Origin: Chryseobacterium sp. 6424
GTDB taxonomy: Bacteria; Bacteroidota; Bacteroidia; Flavobacteriales; Weeksellaceae
Direction: 5' to 3'
Assembly (NCBI RefSeq): GCF_003692615.1
Contig: NZ_CP023540.1
Location: forward strand, 2,418,001-2,482,000
DNA length: 64,000 nucleotides
The number at the start of each line of letters is the position of its first letter. Within the stretch, counting starts at the first letter, position 1. Made by a program: the position numbers and the translations under genes. Below, in pieces: positions 15,258 to 24,183 of this stretch. The notes below the pieces were generated by a model that searched no databases, was not told the DNA's origin, and worked only from the letters and a program-made list of their open reading frames with translations.

Positions 15258-16925
15258 ATGAAACAATACTCCGCCAAACGCAGCATTCAACTGTTAGCCT
15301 ACCTTTTGAAAGAATACGGAATTTCTAACGTGGTGATCTCGCCAGGCTCCCGAAATGCGCCACTCGCGATTCATTTTTCTGAAACTGATGGGCTGAACTG
15401 TTATAGTATTGTGGATGAAAGAAGCGCTGGCTTTGTAGGTCTTGGCATGGCCAAAAGCGAGAAAAAGCCAGTCGCGTTAACGTGTACCAGCGGCTCCGCG
15501 GCAGCTAATTATTATCCGGCTGTGACAGAGGCGTTTTATTCAAACATCCCATTATTGCTGCTTACGGCAGACCGCCCTTCTGATTATGTGGATATTTTCG
15601 ATGGACAAACCATCCGCCAACAAGGGATTTTCCAACAACATTCGTATGGCGATTTTCAGCTTGTAGAAGACTCAAAAACAAATGCGGAGGAAGAGAATTT
15701 CAGTATCATAAAAAAAGCTATCGAACGCTGTATCGAAAAGCAAGGACCGGTGCACATCAACATCCCATTAGAGGAACCGCTTTATGAAATGATGGCTGAA
15801 CTGCCGGTTTTCCCGCCGGTAGAAAAAACTTTACAGAAAAAGACCTATACCTTACCTCCTAGACTGGCTGCTAACTGGCATCTTTCAAAAAGGGTGCTTA
15901 TATTGGTCGGCACACGCGATTACAGTGAAGAGTTGCAGATGCAACTCGCACAATTGGTGAAAAACCATTCTGCCGTGGTGCTGACAGAGGTAAACTCGAA
16001 TCTGCATCATGAAAAATTCTTCCCGTATATCGACCGCTATATCTTCAACTTCACTGAAGAGGATTACCGTACTTATGCACCGGATTTGCTGATTACTATT
16101 GGCCAAAACGTGGTTTCTAAGAAAGTGAAACAGTTTCTGAGGAAAGCTGCGCCAAAAAATCATTGGCATATTGATGAAGCGTGGCACCCAGACACTTTCT
16201 TCGTCCTCAATGAAAAAATCGAGAGCCGCCCCGAAGCTTTTTTTTCCCAATTGCTGAAGCATATTACTCCCGAACCGCAGGCGTACTACAACCTATGGGA
16301 TGTATTGCGTGATAAAAAAGACCTTAAACACCAGGAGTATTGCCTGAAGACCTCTTTCTCGGATTTTAAATTCTTCGAGATATTATCTGATAAAATTCCG
16401 GAGAACGTACAGTTGCATTTCAGTAATTCCTCAGCGATCCGTTACGCGCAACTTTTTGAGTACAAAAAAAACCATATCCACTGCAACCGTGGCACCAGCG
16501 GCATTGATGGCTCTACCTCCACCGCCATGGGCTTTGCGATGCGCCAACAGCAGCAAACCGTATTGGTCACCGGTGATGTGAGCTTCTTTTATGACATCAA
16601 CGGATTATGGAACCCCTACATCCCGCCGTATACACGTATCATCATTTTTAACAATGCCGGTGGCGAAATCTTCAAATTCATACCAGGGCCCGATACGACC
16701 AATGCGTTAGAGGAATTTATTCTTACCCGTCATCACCACAATGCTGAGTATCTGGCCAAACATTTCGGTTTCTCTTACAGCAAAGCAGATGACGAAGATA
16801 CACTCATCCGTATTCTGGATAACTTCTTTAAACCTGATGCCAAGCCTAAAATACTTGAAGTAGATACTACGGCTGTAGAAAATGCGGCGGTCCTTAAGGC
16901 TTATTTTCAATTTCTGAAAGATTAA
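15258..16925 (+). CDS. menD: 2-succinyl-5-enolpyruvyl-6-hydroxy-3-cyclohexene-1-carboxylate synthase
   Basis: 555 residues, typical length. MenD is a ThDP- and Mg-dependent enzyme that joins 2-oxoglutarate and isochorismate in menaquinone synthesis. Family motifs are VISPGSRNAPLA (residues 22-33), DERSAGFVGLG, LTCTSGSAAANYYPAV and, for ThDP binding, the GTSGIDGSTSTAMGFA region near residue 415 with GDVSFFYDINGLW and NNAGGEIF. The other men genes are not in this window. The gene stands alone, followed by a small lipoprotein gene 65 bases downstream. Menaquinone is the standard quinone of Flavobacteriia, so the gene is expected. Confidence 0.96.
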   Translation: MKQYSAKRSIQLLAYLLKEYGISNVVISPGSRNAPLAIHFSETDGLNCYSIVDERSAGFVGLGMAKSEKKPVALTCTSGSAAANYYPAVTEAFYSNIPLLLLTADRPSDYVDIFDGQTIRQQGIFQQHSYGDFQLVEDSKTNAEEENFSIIKKAIERCIEKQGPVHINIPLEEPLYEMMAELPVFPPVEKTLQKKTYTLPPRLAANWHLSKRVLILVGTRDYSEELQMQLAQLVKNHSAVVLTEVNSNLHHEKFFPYIDRYIFNFTEEDYRTYAPDLLITIGQNVVSKKVKQFLRKAAPKNHWHIDEAWHPDTFFVLNEKIESRPEAFFSQLLKHITPEPQAYYNLWDVLRDKKDLKHQEYCLKTSFSDFKFFEILSDKIPENVQLHFSNSSAIRYAQLFEYKKNHIHCNRGTSGIDGSTSTAMGFAMRQQQQTVLVTGDVSFFYDINGLWNPYIPPYTRIIIFNNAGGEIFKFIPGPDTTNALEEFILTRHHHNAEYLAKHFGFSYSKADDEDTLIRILDNFFKPDAKPKILEVDTTAVENAAVLKAYFQFLKD

Positions 16926-16990
16926 AGGCCTTCCCCATAATATTTGGTCATGTATTTGTAAATGAATTTTTAAGTATAAAAATTTGTCTT

Positions 16991-17317
16991 ATGAAAAATA
17001 CAGGCGTGTTGATTATTGCAGCAACAGTCTTAAGCAGTTGCTCGCAAACAGAAACCAAGACAGAAACCATTGAAAATTCCGATGGAACTGTGAGCGTGAA
17101 AACCATTGAAACTGAAAAAACTTCCGCGCTGGATTCTGCTACCATACAATCTACGGTAAATAACGCAAAAGAAAAACTGAATGAAGCCGGAAAAACCCTC
17201 AATGAGGCAGGGAAAGACATTAAAGTTGCCGCCCAAAAAGGTGCTGAAAAAGTAGAAAAAGGCGCTGAGAAGGTACAGGCCGACCTTAGCACGAAACGCC
17301 GGGATACGGTGCGGTAA
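16991..17317 (+). CDS. Small helical lipoprotein
   Basis: 108 residues. The lipobox LSSC (Cys17) ends a short signal peptide. The mature part is Thr/Glu-rich, then forms a long amphipathic helix with repeated Asn-Glu-Ala-Gly-Lys and Lys-Gly-Ala-Glu-Lys-Val units (residues 60-97), resembling LEA-like or YtxH-like stress proteins. No function can be assigned. Its stop codon TAA directly abuts the reverse-complement stop of the convergent GH3 gene, with no gap and no terminator hairpin between them. Confidence 0.75.
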   Translation: MKNTGVLIIAATVLSSCSQTETKTETIENSDGTVSVKTIETEKTSALDSATIQSTVNNAKEKLNEAGKTLNEAGKDIKVAAQKGAEKVEKGAEKVQADLSTKRRDTVR

Positions 17318-18832
17318 TTACCGATTCATCTCCAATAGCGGTTCTATATATTCACGGTCGTTGCTCAACCGTGGCACTTTGTTTTGTCCACCAAGTTTAC
17401 CGCGTGCCGACATCCATTGATAAAAGAGTTGCGGTTTTGCCACATGCACCAATGGCCGCTTCAGGGTCATGTTATTATAGCGTTTGGCTTCGTAGTCGGA
17501 ATTCAAGGATTTCAGCGTGTCATCAAAGATATCTGTAAATTTTTCAAGGTCATCGGGCATTTCCGAAAACTCAAAAATCCATTCGTGGGCGCCGCTGTCG
17601 CCGTCCTTCATAAATACGGGAGCACCGGTGAAATCCGTTAACGACGCGCCGGTTTGGTCACAGGCTTTGGCCAAAGCGTTCTCAACATTATCAATCATGA
17701 GTTCTTCACCAAATGCATTGATGTAGTGCTTCGTTCTGCCGGAAATTTTAATCCTAAAAGGCGAAAGAGAGGTAAATCGCACCGTATCACCAATTAAATA
17801 ACGCCAAAGACCACTATTGGTCGTAATCACCATCGCGTAATTTTTACCCAATTCAACCTCTTGCAGCGGAATGGCATTACGGTCTGATGAATGAAAGGTT
17901 TCCATGGGGATGAACTCGTAGAAGATGCCATAATCCAACATCAGCAACATTTCATCGCTGTTAGGCTGGTCCTGAATGGCAAAAAAACCTTCGGAGGCAT
18001 TGTAAATTTCGTAGTAATTGATGTTTTTCCCGATAATTTTACGGTATTGTTCGCGATAAGGTTTAAAGCTGATACCGCCATGGAAAAAGACCTCAAGGTT
18101 TGGCCATAGCTCAGAGACGGTCTGATGTCCTGTGTCCTGAAGCGTTCGCTGCAATAAAACCATCATCCAGCTCGGTACACCGGTGATGCTTCCTACATCT
18201 TCATGCTTCACTTCGGCAACGATGGCTTTCAGCTTGCTTTCCCATTCAGACATCAGAGATACTTTTTTGCTTGGCGTAGTGGTAATCTCTACCCAGAACG
18301 GCAGGTTTTCGATCATAATTGCTGAAAGGTCACCAAATTTCGTATTATAATCCTCATACAATTCCGAACTTCCGCCCAAACGTAGGTTTTTATTCTGAAA
18401 CAAAGTATTCTCCGGGTGGTTATTGGCGTAAATAGACAACAGATCTTTACCGGCCTTAAAATGGCAGTCTTCTAAACTTTCTTCAGAAATAGGAATGAAT
18501 TTGCTTTTGGCATTCGTGGTGCCTGATGATTTGGCGAACTTGCGGATGTAACCGGGCCAAAATACATCGGGCGTGCCACGGCGCGCCTTTTCAATATAAG
18601 GCTCAAAGTCTTCATACGTAACGATCGGAACATTTCTCCGGAAATCTTCATAAGTAGCGATGGAGCTGAAACCATGGATTTTTCCATAATCGGTATTTTC
18701 GGCATGATACAACTGAGAAAAAAGTACGCCGTGCTGGGTTTCCATCGGCCGCTCCATGAAATTCTGAATCTGATCGATCCGCTGGCGGATAAACCAATTA
18801 ACTACGGTATTGAAAAGTGCCTTTGTTGCCAT
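17318..18832 (-). CDS. GH3 family acyl-adenylate-forming protein
   Basis: 504 residues of the GH3 (auxin-responsive promoter) family. Plant members adenylate jasmonate or indole-acetate and join it to amino acids; bacterial members are uncharacterised. Adenylation motifs are SSGTTNAKSKFIP (about residue 100), the YNASEGFFAIQ region (about 295) and the LWRYLIGDTVRF motif (about 345). The protein is soluble with no signal peptide. A -7 element ends five bases before the ATG, implying a very short leader. The gene is single and convergent with the small lipoprotein gene. Confidence 0.88.
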   Translation of the reverse strand: MATKALFNTVVNWFIRQRIDQIQNFMERPMETQHGVLFSQLYHAENTDYGKIHGFSSIATYEDFRRNVPIVTYEDFEPYIEKARRGTPDVFWPGYIRKFAKSSGTTNAKSKFIPISEESLEDCHFKAGKDLLSIYANNHPENTLFQNKNLRLGGSSELYEDYNTKFGDLSAIMIENLPFWVEITTTPSKKVSLMSEWESKLKAIVAEVKHEDVGSITGVPSWMMVLLQRTLQDTGHQTVSELWPNLEVFFHGGISFKPYREQYRKIIGKNINYYEIYNASEGFFAIQDQPNSDEMLLMLDYGIFYEFIPMETFHSSDRNAIPLQEVELGKNYAMVITTNSGLWRYLIGDTVRFTSLSPFRIKISGRTKHYINAFGEELMIDNVENALAKACDQTGASLTDFTGAPVFMKDGDSGAHEWIFEFSEMPDDLEKFTDIFDDTLKSLNSDYEAKRYNNMTLKRPLVHVAKPQLFYQWMSARGKLGGQNKVPRLSNDREYIEPLLEMNR

Positions 18833-18837
18833 TGAGA

Positions 18838-18845
18838 CAAATATA
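18838..18845 (-). promoter_or_regulatory. -7 element immediately upstream of the GH3 gene
   Basis: TATATTTG on the minus strand ends five bases before the ATG at 18832. If used, transcription would begin at or next to the start codon. No -33 TTG is visible. Confidence 0.45.
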
Positions 18846-18881
18846 ATATTTTTCGTTTAGAGAACCGTTACTTTCAGATGC

Positions 18882-18914
18882 AAAAAAAATTCCGCCTTTA
18901 GAAACGACGGAATT
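18882..18914 (-). terminator. Terminator of the bacilliredoxin gene
   Basis: AATTCCG (18888-18894) pairs with CGGAATT (18908-18914). On the minus strand the hairpin is followed by eight T, just downstream of the stop codon. Confidence 0.75.
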
Positions 18915-18933
18915 CTTATCTGAACTGTTTTAG

Positions 18934-19344
18934 TTAGCAGTATTCATTGTAAGCAGCCTGCAGATTGGCGGCAATAGCACCGGCAGGATTTCCTTCGATG
19001 TGATGACGCTCCAGCATGTGTACGAGTTCGCCATCTTTGAAGAGCGCCACGCTTGGGGAACTTGGTGGGAATGGTGCTAGCATTCTGCGGGCTTCCGCCA
19101 CCGCGTCCTTATCTACACCTGCAAATACTGTGACCAACTGATCTGGTTTTTTATCGCCGGTGAGGGAGAATAATACACCTGGGCGCGCAGCACCAGCCGC
19201 ACAACCACATACCGAGTTGATGACCAGCAGGGTAGTCCCATCTTTAGTAAGCGCGTTTTTCACTTCTTCGGGAGTGGATAGATCCTGAAATCCTTTATCT
19301 GTAAGTTCTGCCTTCATCGGCTTTACTAATTCTTCTGGATACAT
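18934..19344 (-). CDS. brxA: BrxA/BrxB (YphP/YqiW) family bacilliredoxin
   Basis: 136 residues with the DUF1094 thioredoxin-like fold. The active site CGC lies in NSVCGCAAG (about residues 45-53), the atypical motif that defines bacilliredoxins. ARPGV and the HMLERHHIEG segment near residue 110 are also conserved. In Firmicutes these proteins remove bacillithiol from protein thiols, and YpdA then recycles the disulfide. The YpdA homologue at 13.3-14.3 kb supports the same cycle here. The gene is monocistronic with its own -7 element (19382-19389) and terminator. Confidence 0.9.
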   Translation of the reverse strand: MYPEELVKPMKAELTDKGFQDLSTPEEVKNALTKDGTTLLVINSVCGCAAGAARPGVLFSLTGDKKPDQLVTVFAGVDKDAVAEARRMLAPFPPSSPSVALFKDGELVHMLERHHIEGNPAGAIAANLQAAYNEYC

Positions 19345-19381
19345 ATTGAATGGTTTTTAATTAAGGGTTAATGATTGAACA

Positions 19382-19389
19382 CAAATTTA
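19382..19389 (-). promoter_or_regulatory. -7 element for the bacilliredoxin gene
   Basis: TAAATTTG on the minus strand, 37 bases before the ATG at 19344, matches TAnnTTTG. Confidence 0.5.
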
Positions 19390-19485
19390 CGAATTTTTAA
19401 ACAATCATTTGCATATGCAATTTTGTAATGAACAATGAAGGTTACACATTGTGCTATCCCATGTTTCCCTTGAATCTAAAGTCCT

Positions 19486-19515
19486 AAAAAAACCCGAAAC
19501 AATAATTGTCTCGGG
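19486..19515 (-). terminator. Terminator of the dcw/yqeY transcription unit
   Basis: CCCGAGACAAT pairs with ATTGTTTCGGG on the minus strand (19515-19493, one G-U pair) and is followed by seven T (19492-19486). It lies 68 bases after the yqeY stop and would end the dcw operon. Confidence 0.85.
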
Positions 19516-19582
19516 CTCAATCAAATCGATATGCAAAGGTTGAATATCCTTGGTAAATAGAGCAGTGTACACTGCCCGGGTA

Positions 19583-20029
19583 TTAGGAAAGCAGCTTTTT
19601 AGCCATTTCAGAAATGGATTTTCCGTCGCTTTTACCTGCAAGGGCTTTACTGGCGGTTCCCATTACTTTTCCTAAATCTTTGGCGCTTTCAGCACCTGTT
19701 TCAGCAATAATTCTCTTTATCTCTGTTTCTAATTCTTCAGCAGATAATTGCTGTGGCAGAAATTTTTCAATGATTTTCATCTGTGCCATTTCCACCTCAG
19801 CCAGGTCTGTCCGCTCCTGTGCCGCAAATTGCTCATACGAATCCTTACGCTGCTTGATCATGCGCTGCAAAATGGCAATCTCCTGTTCGGCAGATACCTC
19901 GGCACCGCGGGCTTCAGTTTTGAGTAAAATGATTTGAGATTTCACTGCCCGCAAAGCATCAAGTGCGGTTTTATCTTTCTCACGCATTGCGGTTTTAATC
20001 GCGTCATTAATGGTATTTTCTAAACTCAT
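19583..20029 (-). CDS. yqeY: GatB/YqeY domain protein
   Basis: 148 residues, a stand-alone YqeY. It shares the helical tail domain of GatB, the amidotransferase subunit that acts on Glu-tRNA(Gln) or Asp-tRNA(Asn), but lacks the catalytic part. Family motifs are AMREKDKTALDALRAVKSQI (residues 14-33) and the C-terminal VMGTASKALAGKSDGKSISE. Its role is unresolved; a tRNA-related function is inferred from the domain. It follows ftsZ by 25 bases and is the last gene of the dcw transcription unit. Confidence 0.9.
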   Translation of the reverse strand: MSLENTINDAIKTAMREKDKTALDALRAVKSQIILLKTEARGAEVSAEQEIAILQRMIKQRKDSYEQFAAQERTDLAEVEMAQMKIIEKFLPQQLSAEELETEIKRIIAETGAESAKDLGKVMGTASKALAGKSDGKSISEMAKKLLS

Positions 20030-20054
20030 GATGTTTTTTATTCAGAAGCCAATT

Positions 20055-21887
20055 TTAATCTACATCTTTATTGAGGAAACGGTTTTCGCGCACCTGCATC
20101 CTGCCGTTATCTTCGGAAAGAAACGTGCTGATGCGGTGTTCTGAAGCGTTGTTCCCATCAATCGAAATATTTTTTCTGCGAAAAGCCGGCACACGCTCAA
20201 AGTCGTTATCCGCCTCGGCGGTTTGATAGCGCGAATTGAACTCTTTAAGCTTGTTCCGTCTTTCAGATATTTTTTCGTTTGACGTGGACTTGCTGATAAA
20301 GGTAAATTCGTCCTCATAGGTTTCTACTGGCGTCTCCTTTATCTCTTCAACGGGTTGTGGCACCTGTACGGTGGATTTTTGAACCGGTTGTTCTTTGATT
20401 TCTGCTTTTGGCTGCGGTGCTTCAGCCATTGGCTCCTCAATCGGTTCGTTTACGAAAAAAGTGAATTCGTTGGGCTTATCGTTAGGAAATGCACTTTTAT
20501 TTTCTTTCTTTACAGGCTCATCTTCTACATCAAATTTAATTGAATGAGATTCTGGCTCCTCTGTACTTTCATCTTCAAGTGAAAAGTGACCGAAGTCTGA
20601 ACTGTTGTCCGCGCTATGCTGTTGCGGTGCGGTAAATTCTTCTTCTTCAAGGGTAAAAAATTGTCGTTCAGCAGAAGTCTCGCGATTTCCGGCGGTAGTG
20701 GTCTCTACATTTTTCACTGAAAATTCCGGTGTTGGGCGGTCATCCTCATCATCTAAAACAAACAGGCCACGACGCGTAAAATCTTCGCGGCGAATTTCTT
20801 CGCGTTCTGTTTTTTGGCTTACCGGAGTTTCTGATTTTGGCGCTACGGATATTTCATCGGACAGTGAGAATTTAATTTTCTCGGAAATGCCGGAATGTTT
20901 CTGGTGATCTTTTGCAAAACCGGTGGCAATGACCAGTACGCTTACGGAATCTCCCAATTCCTCATCGGTACCCACCCCAAAAATAATGTCTGCGGTATGG
21001 CCAGCTTCTTTCTGGATATGATCCATAATTACACCGATCTCATCCATGGTAACTTCTTCAGAGCCACTTCTGATGAGTAACAGTACGTTGCGTGCGCCGG
21101 TGATTTTGTTGTCGTTCAGCAGTGGAGAATCAAGGGCTTTTTTCACAGCTTCTTCGGCTTTGTTCTCGCCGGAAGCAATACCGTTGGACATTAATGCGGT
21201 ACCGGAATTGGCGAGCACCGATTTGGCATCACGGAAGTCGATGTTTACATCAAAGTAGCCGGTAATTACCTCTGCCATGCCTTTTGCGGCATTGGTTAGT
21301 ACCTCATCTGCTTTAGAAAAACCAGATTTGAAACCGAGGTTCCCAAATTGTTGACGAAGTTTATCGTTATTAATGACGATTAAAGAATCTACGTTATTTC
21401 GAAGTTTATCCAACCCGGCATCTGCCTGCTCAAGCCTTCTTTTACCTTCAAAACTAAAGGGTACGGTAACGATACCTACGGTAAGGATGCCCATGTCTTT
21501 GGCGACTTTGGCAATTACTGGCGCAGCACCGGTACCGGTACCACCGCCCATACCAGCGGTAATGAAAACCATCTTGGTATTCTGCCCCATGGCAGCTTTT
21601 ATATCTTCTATACTTTCAATAGCGGCTTTTTCGCCTACTTCGGGGTCGGCGCCGGCACCGAGGCCTTCGGTGATGGAAACGCCTAACTGTACTTTATTTG
21701 CAACGGGATTGTTGTCGAGGGTTTGGGCATCGGTATTACATATCACGAAATCTACACCGTGGATGCCTCTTTCGTACATGTGCTTCAGCGCGTTGTTACC
21801 GCCGCCCCCAACACCAATAACTTTTATGATTGATGAATTGCCTTTTGGTAGATCAAAGGAGAATCCTGGGGTGTTCATATTTTCCAT
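20055..21887 (-). CDS. ftsZ: Cell division GTPase FtsZ with a long C-terminal extension
   Basis: 610 residues against 383 in E. coli. The tubulin-like GTPase core (residues 1-330) is normal: GVGGGGNNALKHM near residue 25, the T-loop GMGGGTGTGAAPVIA near residue 112 and the catalytic loop with NNDKLRQQFG. Residues 335-555 form an acidic, low-complexity linker. The usual C-terminal peptide for FtsA binding appears as RVPAFRRKN about 45 residues before the end rather than at it. Similar long tails are known in Bacteroidota FtsZ. It lies 70 bases after ftsA and forms the Z-ring. Confidence 0.97.
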   Translation of the reverse strand: MENMNTPGFSFDLPKGNSSIIKVIGVGGGGNNALKHMYERGIHGVDFVICNTDAQTLDNNPVANKVQLGVSITEGLGAGADPEVGEKAAIESIEDIKAAMGQNTKMVFITAGMGGGTGTGAAPVIAKVAKDMGILTVGIVTVPFSFEGKRRLEQADAGLDKLRNNVDSLIVINNDKLRQQFGNLGFKSGFSKADEVLTNAAKGMAEVITGYFDVNIDFRDAKSVLANSGTALMSNGIASGENKAEEAVKKALDSPLLNDNKITGARNVLLLIRSGSEEVTMDEIGVIMDHIQKEAGHTADIIFGVGTDEELGDSVSVLVIATGFAKDHQKHSGISEKIKFSLSDEISVAPKSETPVSQKTEREEIRREDFTRRGLFVLDDEDDRPTPEFSVKNVETTTAGNRETSAERQFFTLEEEEFTAPQQHSADNSSDFGHFSLEDESTEEPESHSIKFDVEDEPVKKENKSAFPNDKPNEFTFFVNEPIEEPMAEAPQPKAEIKEQPVQKSTVQVPQPVEEIKETPVETYEDEFTFISKSTSNEKISERRNKLKEFNSRYQTAEADNDFERVPAFRRKNISIDGNNASEHRISTFLSEDNGRMQVRENRFLNKDVD

Positions 21888-21957
21888 AACTAAATTTTTT
21901 ATAACTAATCAATCGATTATCCACAGGTATGGTGGCCTGCGATTCATCCTTGGGTTT

Positions 21958-23316
21958 TTACTCTACTTCTTCGAAGAATTTCTTTACGCTTTCCATAATT
22001 TTCTGGCCGATGGTAAGCTTGTTCCGGCGCTTTTCGGTGTGTTGTGTCACCATTTCCTCCTCAGTTACTTCCGCTGTTTTTTCTGCCACATTCTCTGCTG
22101 GGGTGTCTATTGCCTCTGGTTCTTCCGTCGGTGCGGTTACATGGCTTTTCTTATCACGGATTTTTAGACTTTCCATCAACAAACCGATTGAGGTCGCATA
22201 TTCGGGACCTTTAAGGGCTTGATTTCTATCATTAGCAATATACTCATTCGAAAACCCGATACGGCTGTCAAAACCTGTGGTATAATTTGCTAACTGACGC
22301 AGATGACGCAGGTTGGAGCCACCGCCTGTCAACACAATTCCTGCAATCAGTTTCTTCTTCTGTTCAAAAGCGCCGTAGGCTTTCAGTTCGGTATTCACCA
22401 TTTCCAGGATTTCTTCTACTCTGGCGTTTACGACCTGGGCCAGCGTCTTAAGGCTGATTTCTTTATCGGGCCGACCATGCAATCCGGGAATGGTTACAAA
22501 AGTACTATCTTTTTCAAGTTCTGGCACTGCTGAGCCGAACTTTACTTTAAGTTGCTCCGCATGTTTCTCGATAATCGAGCAACCTTCTTTGATGTCTTCG
22601 GTAATGATGCCGCCACCGTATGGGATTACGCAGGTATGACGGATGATGTTGTCTTTAAAAATCGCAATATCTGTGGTACCGCCCCCAATATCTACAATCG
22701 CCACACCGGCTTCTTTTTCTTCTTTGGTAAGTACGGCTTCGGACGAAGCTAATGGTTCCAGCGTTAGTGCTTCCATCTCCAGACCTGCTTCGCGCACACA
22801 TCGGGCGATGTTGCGGATGCTGCCCATCTGCCCTACCACGACGTGGAAATTGGCCTCGAGACGTTTGCCGTGCATACCTACCGGCTCTTGGATTTCGCCT
22901 TCGGAATCTACCTTATACTCCTGCGGAAGTACGTGGATGATCTCTTCACCAGGCAACATGACCAGTTTCTTGACCTGATCTTTCAGTTTTTCAATATCAT
23001 CTTCGGTGATGTACTGATCGGGATTATCGCGCATGATATAATCTGAATGCTGCAGCGAACGGATATGTTTGCCCGCGATCCCTACTGTAACTTTGCTAAT
23101 CTCTACCCCCGAGCTTGCCTGGGCCTGGGCAACGGCGGCTTTGATGGATTGTATGGTTTGCGAAATATTGTTCACAATGCCTTTGTGAACGCCTAAACTT
23201 TTGGCGGTGCCTACGCCGAGGATTTCGATCTTGCCGTGGGCATTTCGCCGTCCCACAATGGCCACAATTTTAGTGGTACCAATGTCGAGTCCTACTGAAT
23301 ACTCGTGATTTTCCAT
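21958..23316 (-). CDS. ftsA: Cell division protein FtsA
   Basis: 452 residues, actin-fold ATPase that anchors FtsZ to the membrane. The phosphate-binding motif YSVGLDIGTTKIVAIVG is at the N-terminus, the second one VAIVDIGGGTTDIAIF near residue 205, and the adenosine motif GIVLTGGGSNLRHL near residue 328. A variable acidic linker precedes the C-terminal amphipathic helix IGQKIMESVKKFFEEVE, the expected membrane-targeting sequence. It lies between ftsQ and ftsZ in the standard dcw order. Confidence 0.97.
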   Translation of the reverse strand: MENHEYSVGLDIGTTKIVAIVGRRNAHGKIEILGVGTAKSLGVHKGIVNNISQTIQSIKAAVAQAQASSGVEISKVTVGIAGKHIRSLQHSDYIMRDNPDQYITEDDIEKLKDQVKKLVMLPGEEIIHVLPQEYKVDSEGEIQEPVGMHGKRLEANFHVVVGQMGSIRNIARCVREAGLEMEALTLEPLASSEAVLTKEEKEAGVAIVDIGGGTTDIAIFKDNIIRHTCVIPYGGGIITEDIKEGCSIIEKHAEQLKVKFGSAVPELEKDSTFVTIPGLHGRPDKEISLKTLAQVVNARVEEILEMVNTELKAYGAFEQKKKLIAGIVLTGGGSNLRHLRQLANYTTGFDSRIGFSNEYIANDRNQALKGPEYATSIGLLMESLKIRDKKSHVTAPTEEPEAIDTPAENVAEKTAEVTEEEMVTQHTEKRRNKLTIGQKIMESVKKFFEEVE

Positions 23317-23370
23317 TTCTGTATGTCGATTTGATTTTTTTTCTGCTATTATTTGATCCGAATGTATGGG

Positions 23371-24183
23371 CTAGTTGGTTCTGGCTTTTGCCGCATCTGC
23401 TACGGTTGGGGTTTTTGCCAGTTCTTTTCGACCAAGATTTATCAGACTGTCGTTTTCTTTGAAATTGGGGTTTAAGGTAGTAACGATTTGGTTATCGTAT
23501 TTTACTGATATTTTGCTGTACTTTTCAGGTTGCTGATAAACAAGATATTTCTCTACGAATGTTTTAAAACCTTCTACCTTTAAATGTATTTTGTCCAGAT
23601 CGCCAATTTCTACCTTATAATTTCCGGTACTGGTGAGCAGGTTGTAGCCGCCCTTTTCTTTTGAGATCCCGATGAAATATTTCCTGCTAAATTCATCTTT
23701 CTCTATTTTATACACGAGTTCGGCCAGTTTGGGATATTCCGAGGGATCTACCTTGCCGGTGACCAGCATGCATGGGAACGAGTAATTTTTAGAAACAGGA
23801 AATTCTGTTCCTTTGGTATCGACATAAAAGTCCTCATCTCCTCTGCTGAGCCGGAATGCCGGAACTTTCTGGCGGATATCGATAGTCAGGTTACCGTTAA
23901 GGTTCAGATATACATTGGCGCTGTCTACGGCTGGCAAGGCCCTGAGTTCTTTTTCAAGCTCCGGAATATCAATATCCCCCACTTTTTTACCGGGATTGGA
24001 TTTTTCAACCATCTGCTTCACTTCTTTTTCATCGATGAAATAGACGGGGCGGGTAGTTTTCAGCAGGTTTACCGTCACTTTTTCCATCGGTTTGTGGTGA
24101 AATCTCTTCAAAGAAAAGCTCAGCAAAAATCCGAAGATGATTACGGTAATCAATATTTTTAATATTCTGAATTTCTTTTTCAT
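23371..24183 (-). CDS. ftsQ: Cell division protein FtsQ
   Basis: 270 residues. A basic N-terminus (MKKKFRILK) and one membrane helix (ILITVIIFGFLLSF) are followed by a periplasmic POTRA-like region (about residues 45-110) and the FtsQ beta domain. Sequence similarity to proteobacterial FtsQ is low, as usual in Bacteroidota; the call relies on topology and position between murC and ftsA. It links early and late divisome proteins. Its start overlaps the last base of the murC stop codon, suggesting translational coupling. Confidence 0.9.
   Translation of the reverse strand: MKKKFRILKILITVIIFGFLLSFSLKRFHHKPMEKVTVNLLKTTRPVYFIDEKEVKQMVEKSNPGKKVGDIDIPELEKELRALPAVDSANVYLNLNGNLTIDIRQKVPAFRLSRGDEDFYVDTKGTEFPVSKNYSFPCMLVTGKVDPSEYPKLAELVYKIEKDEFSRKYFIGISKEKGGYNLLTSTGNYKVEIGDLDKIHLKVEGFKTFVEKYLVYQQPEKYSKISVKYDNQIVTTLNPNFKENDSLINLGRKELAKTPTVADAAKARTN

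Noticed and set aside
19405..19641. 78-codon minus frame after yqeY
   Set aside because: It overlaps the yqeY end and the terminator hairpin, and shows no conserved features.
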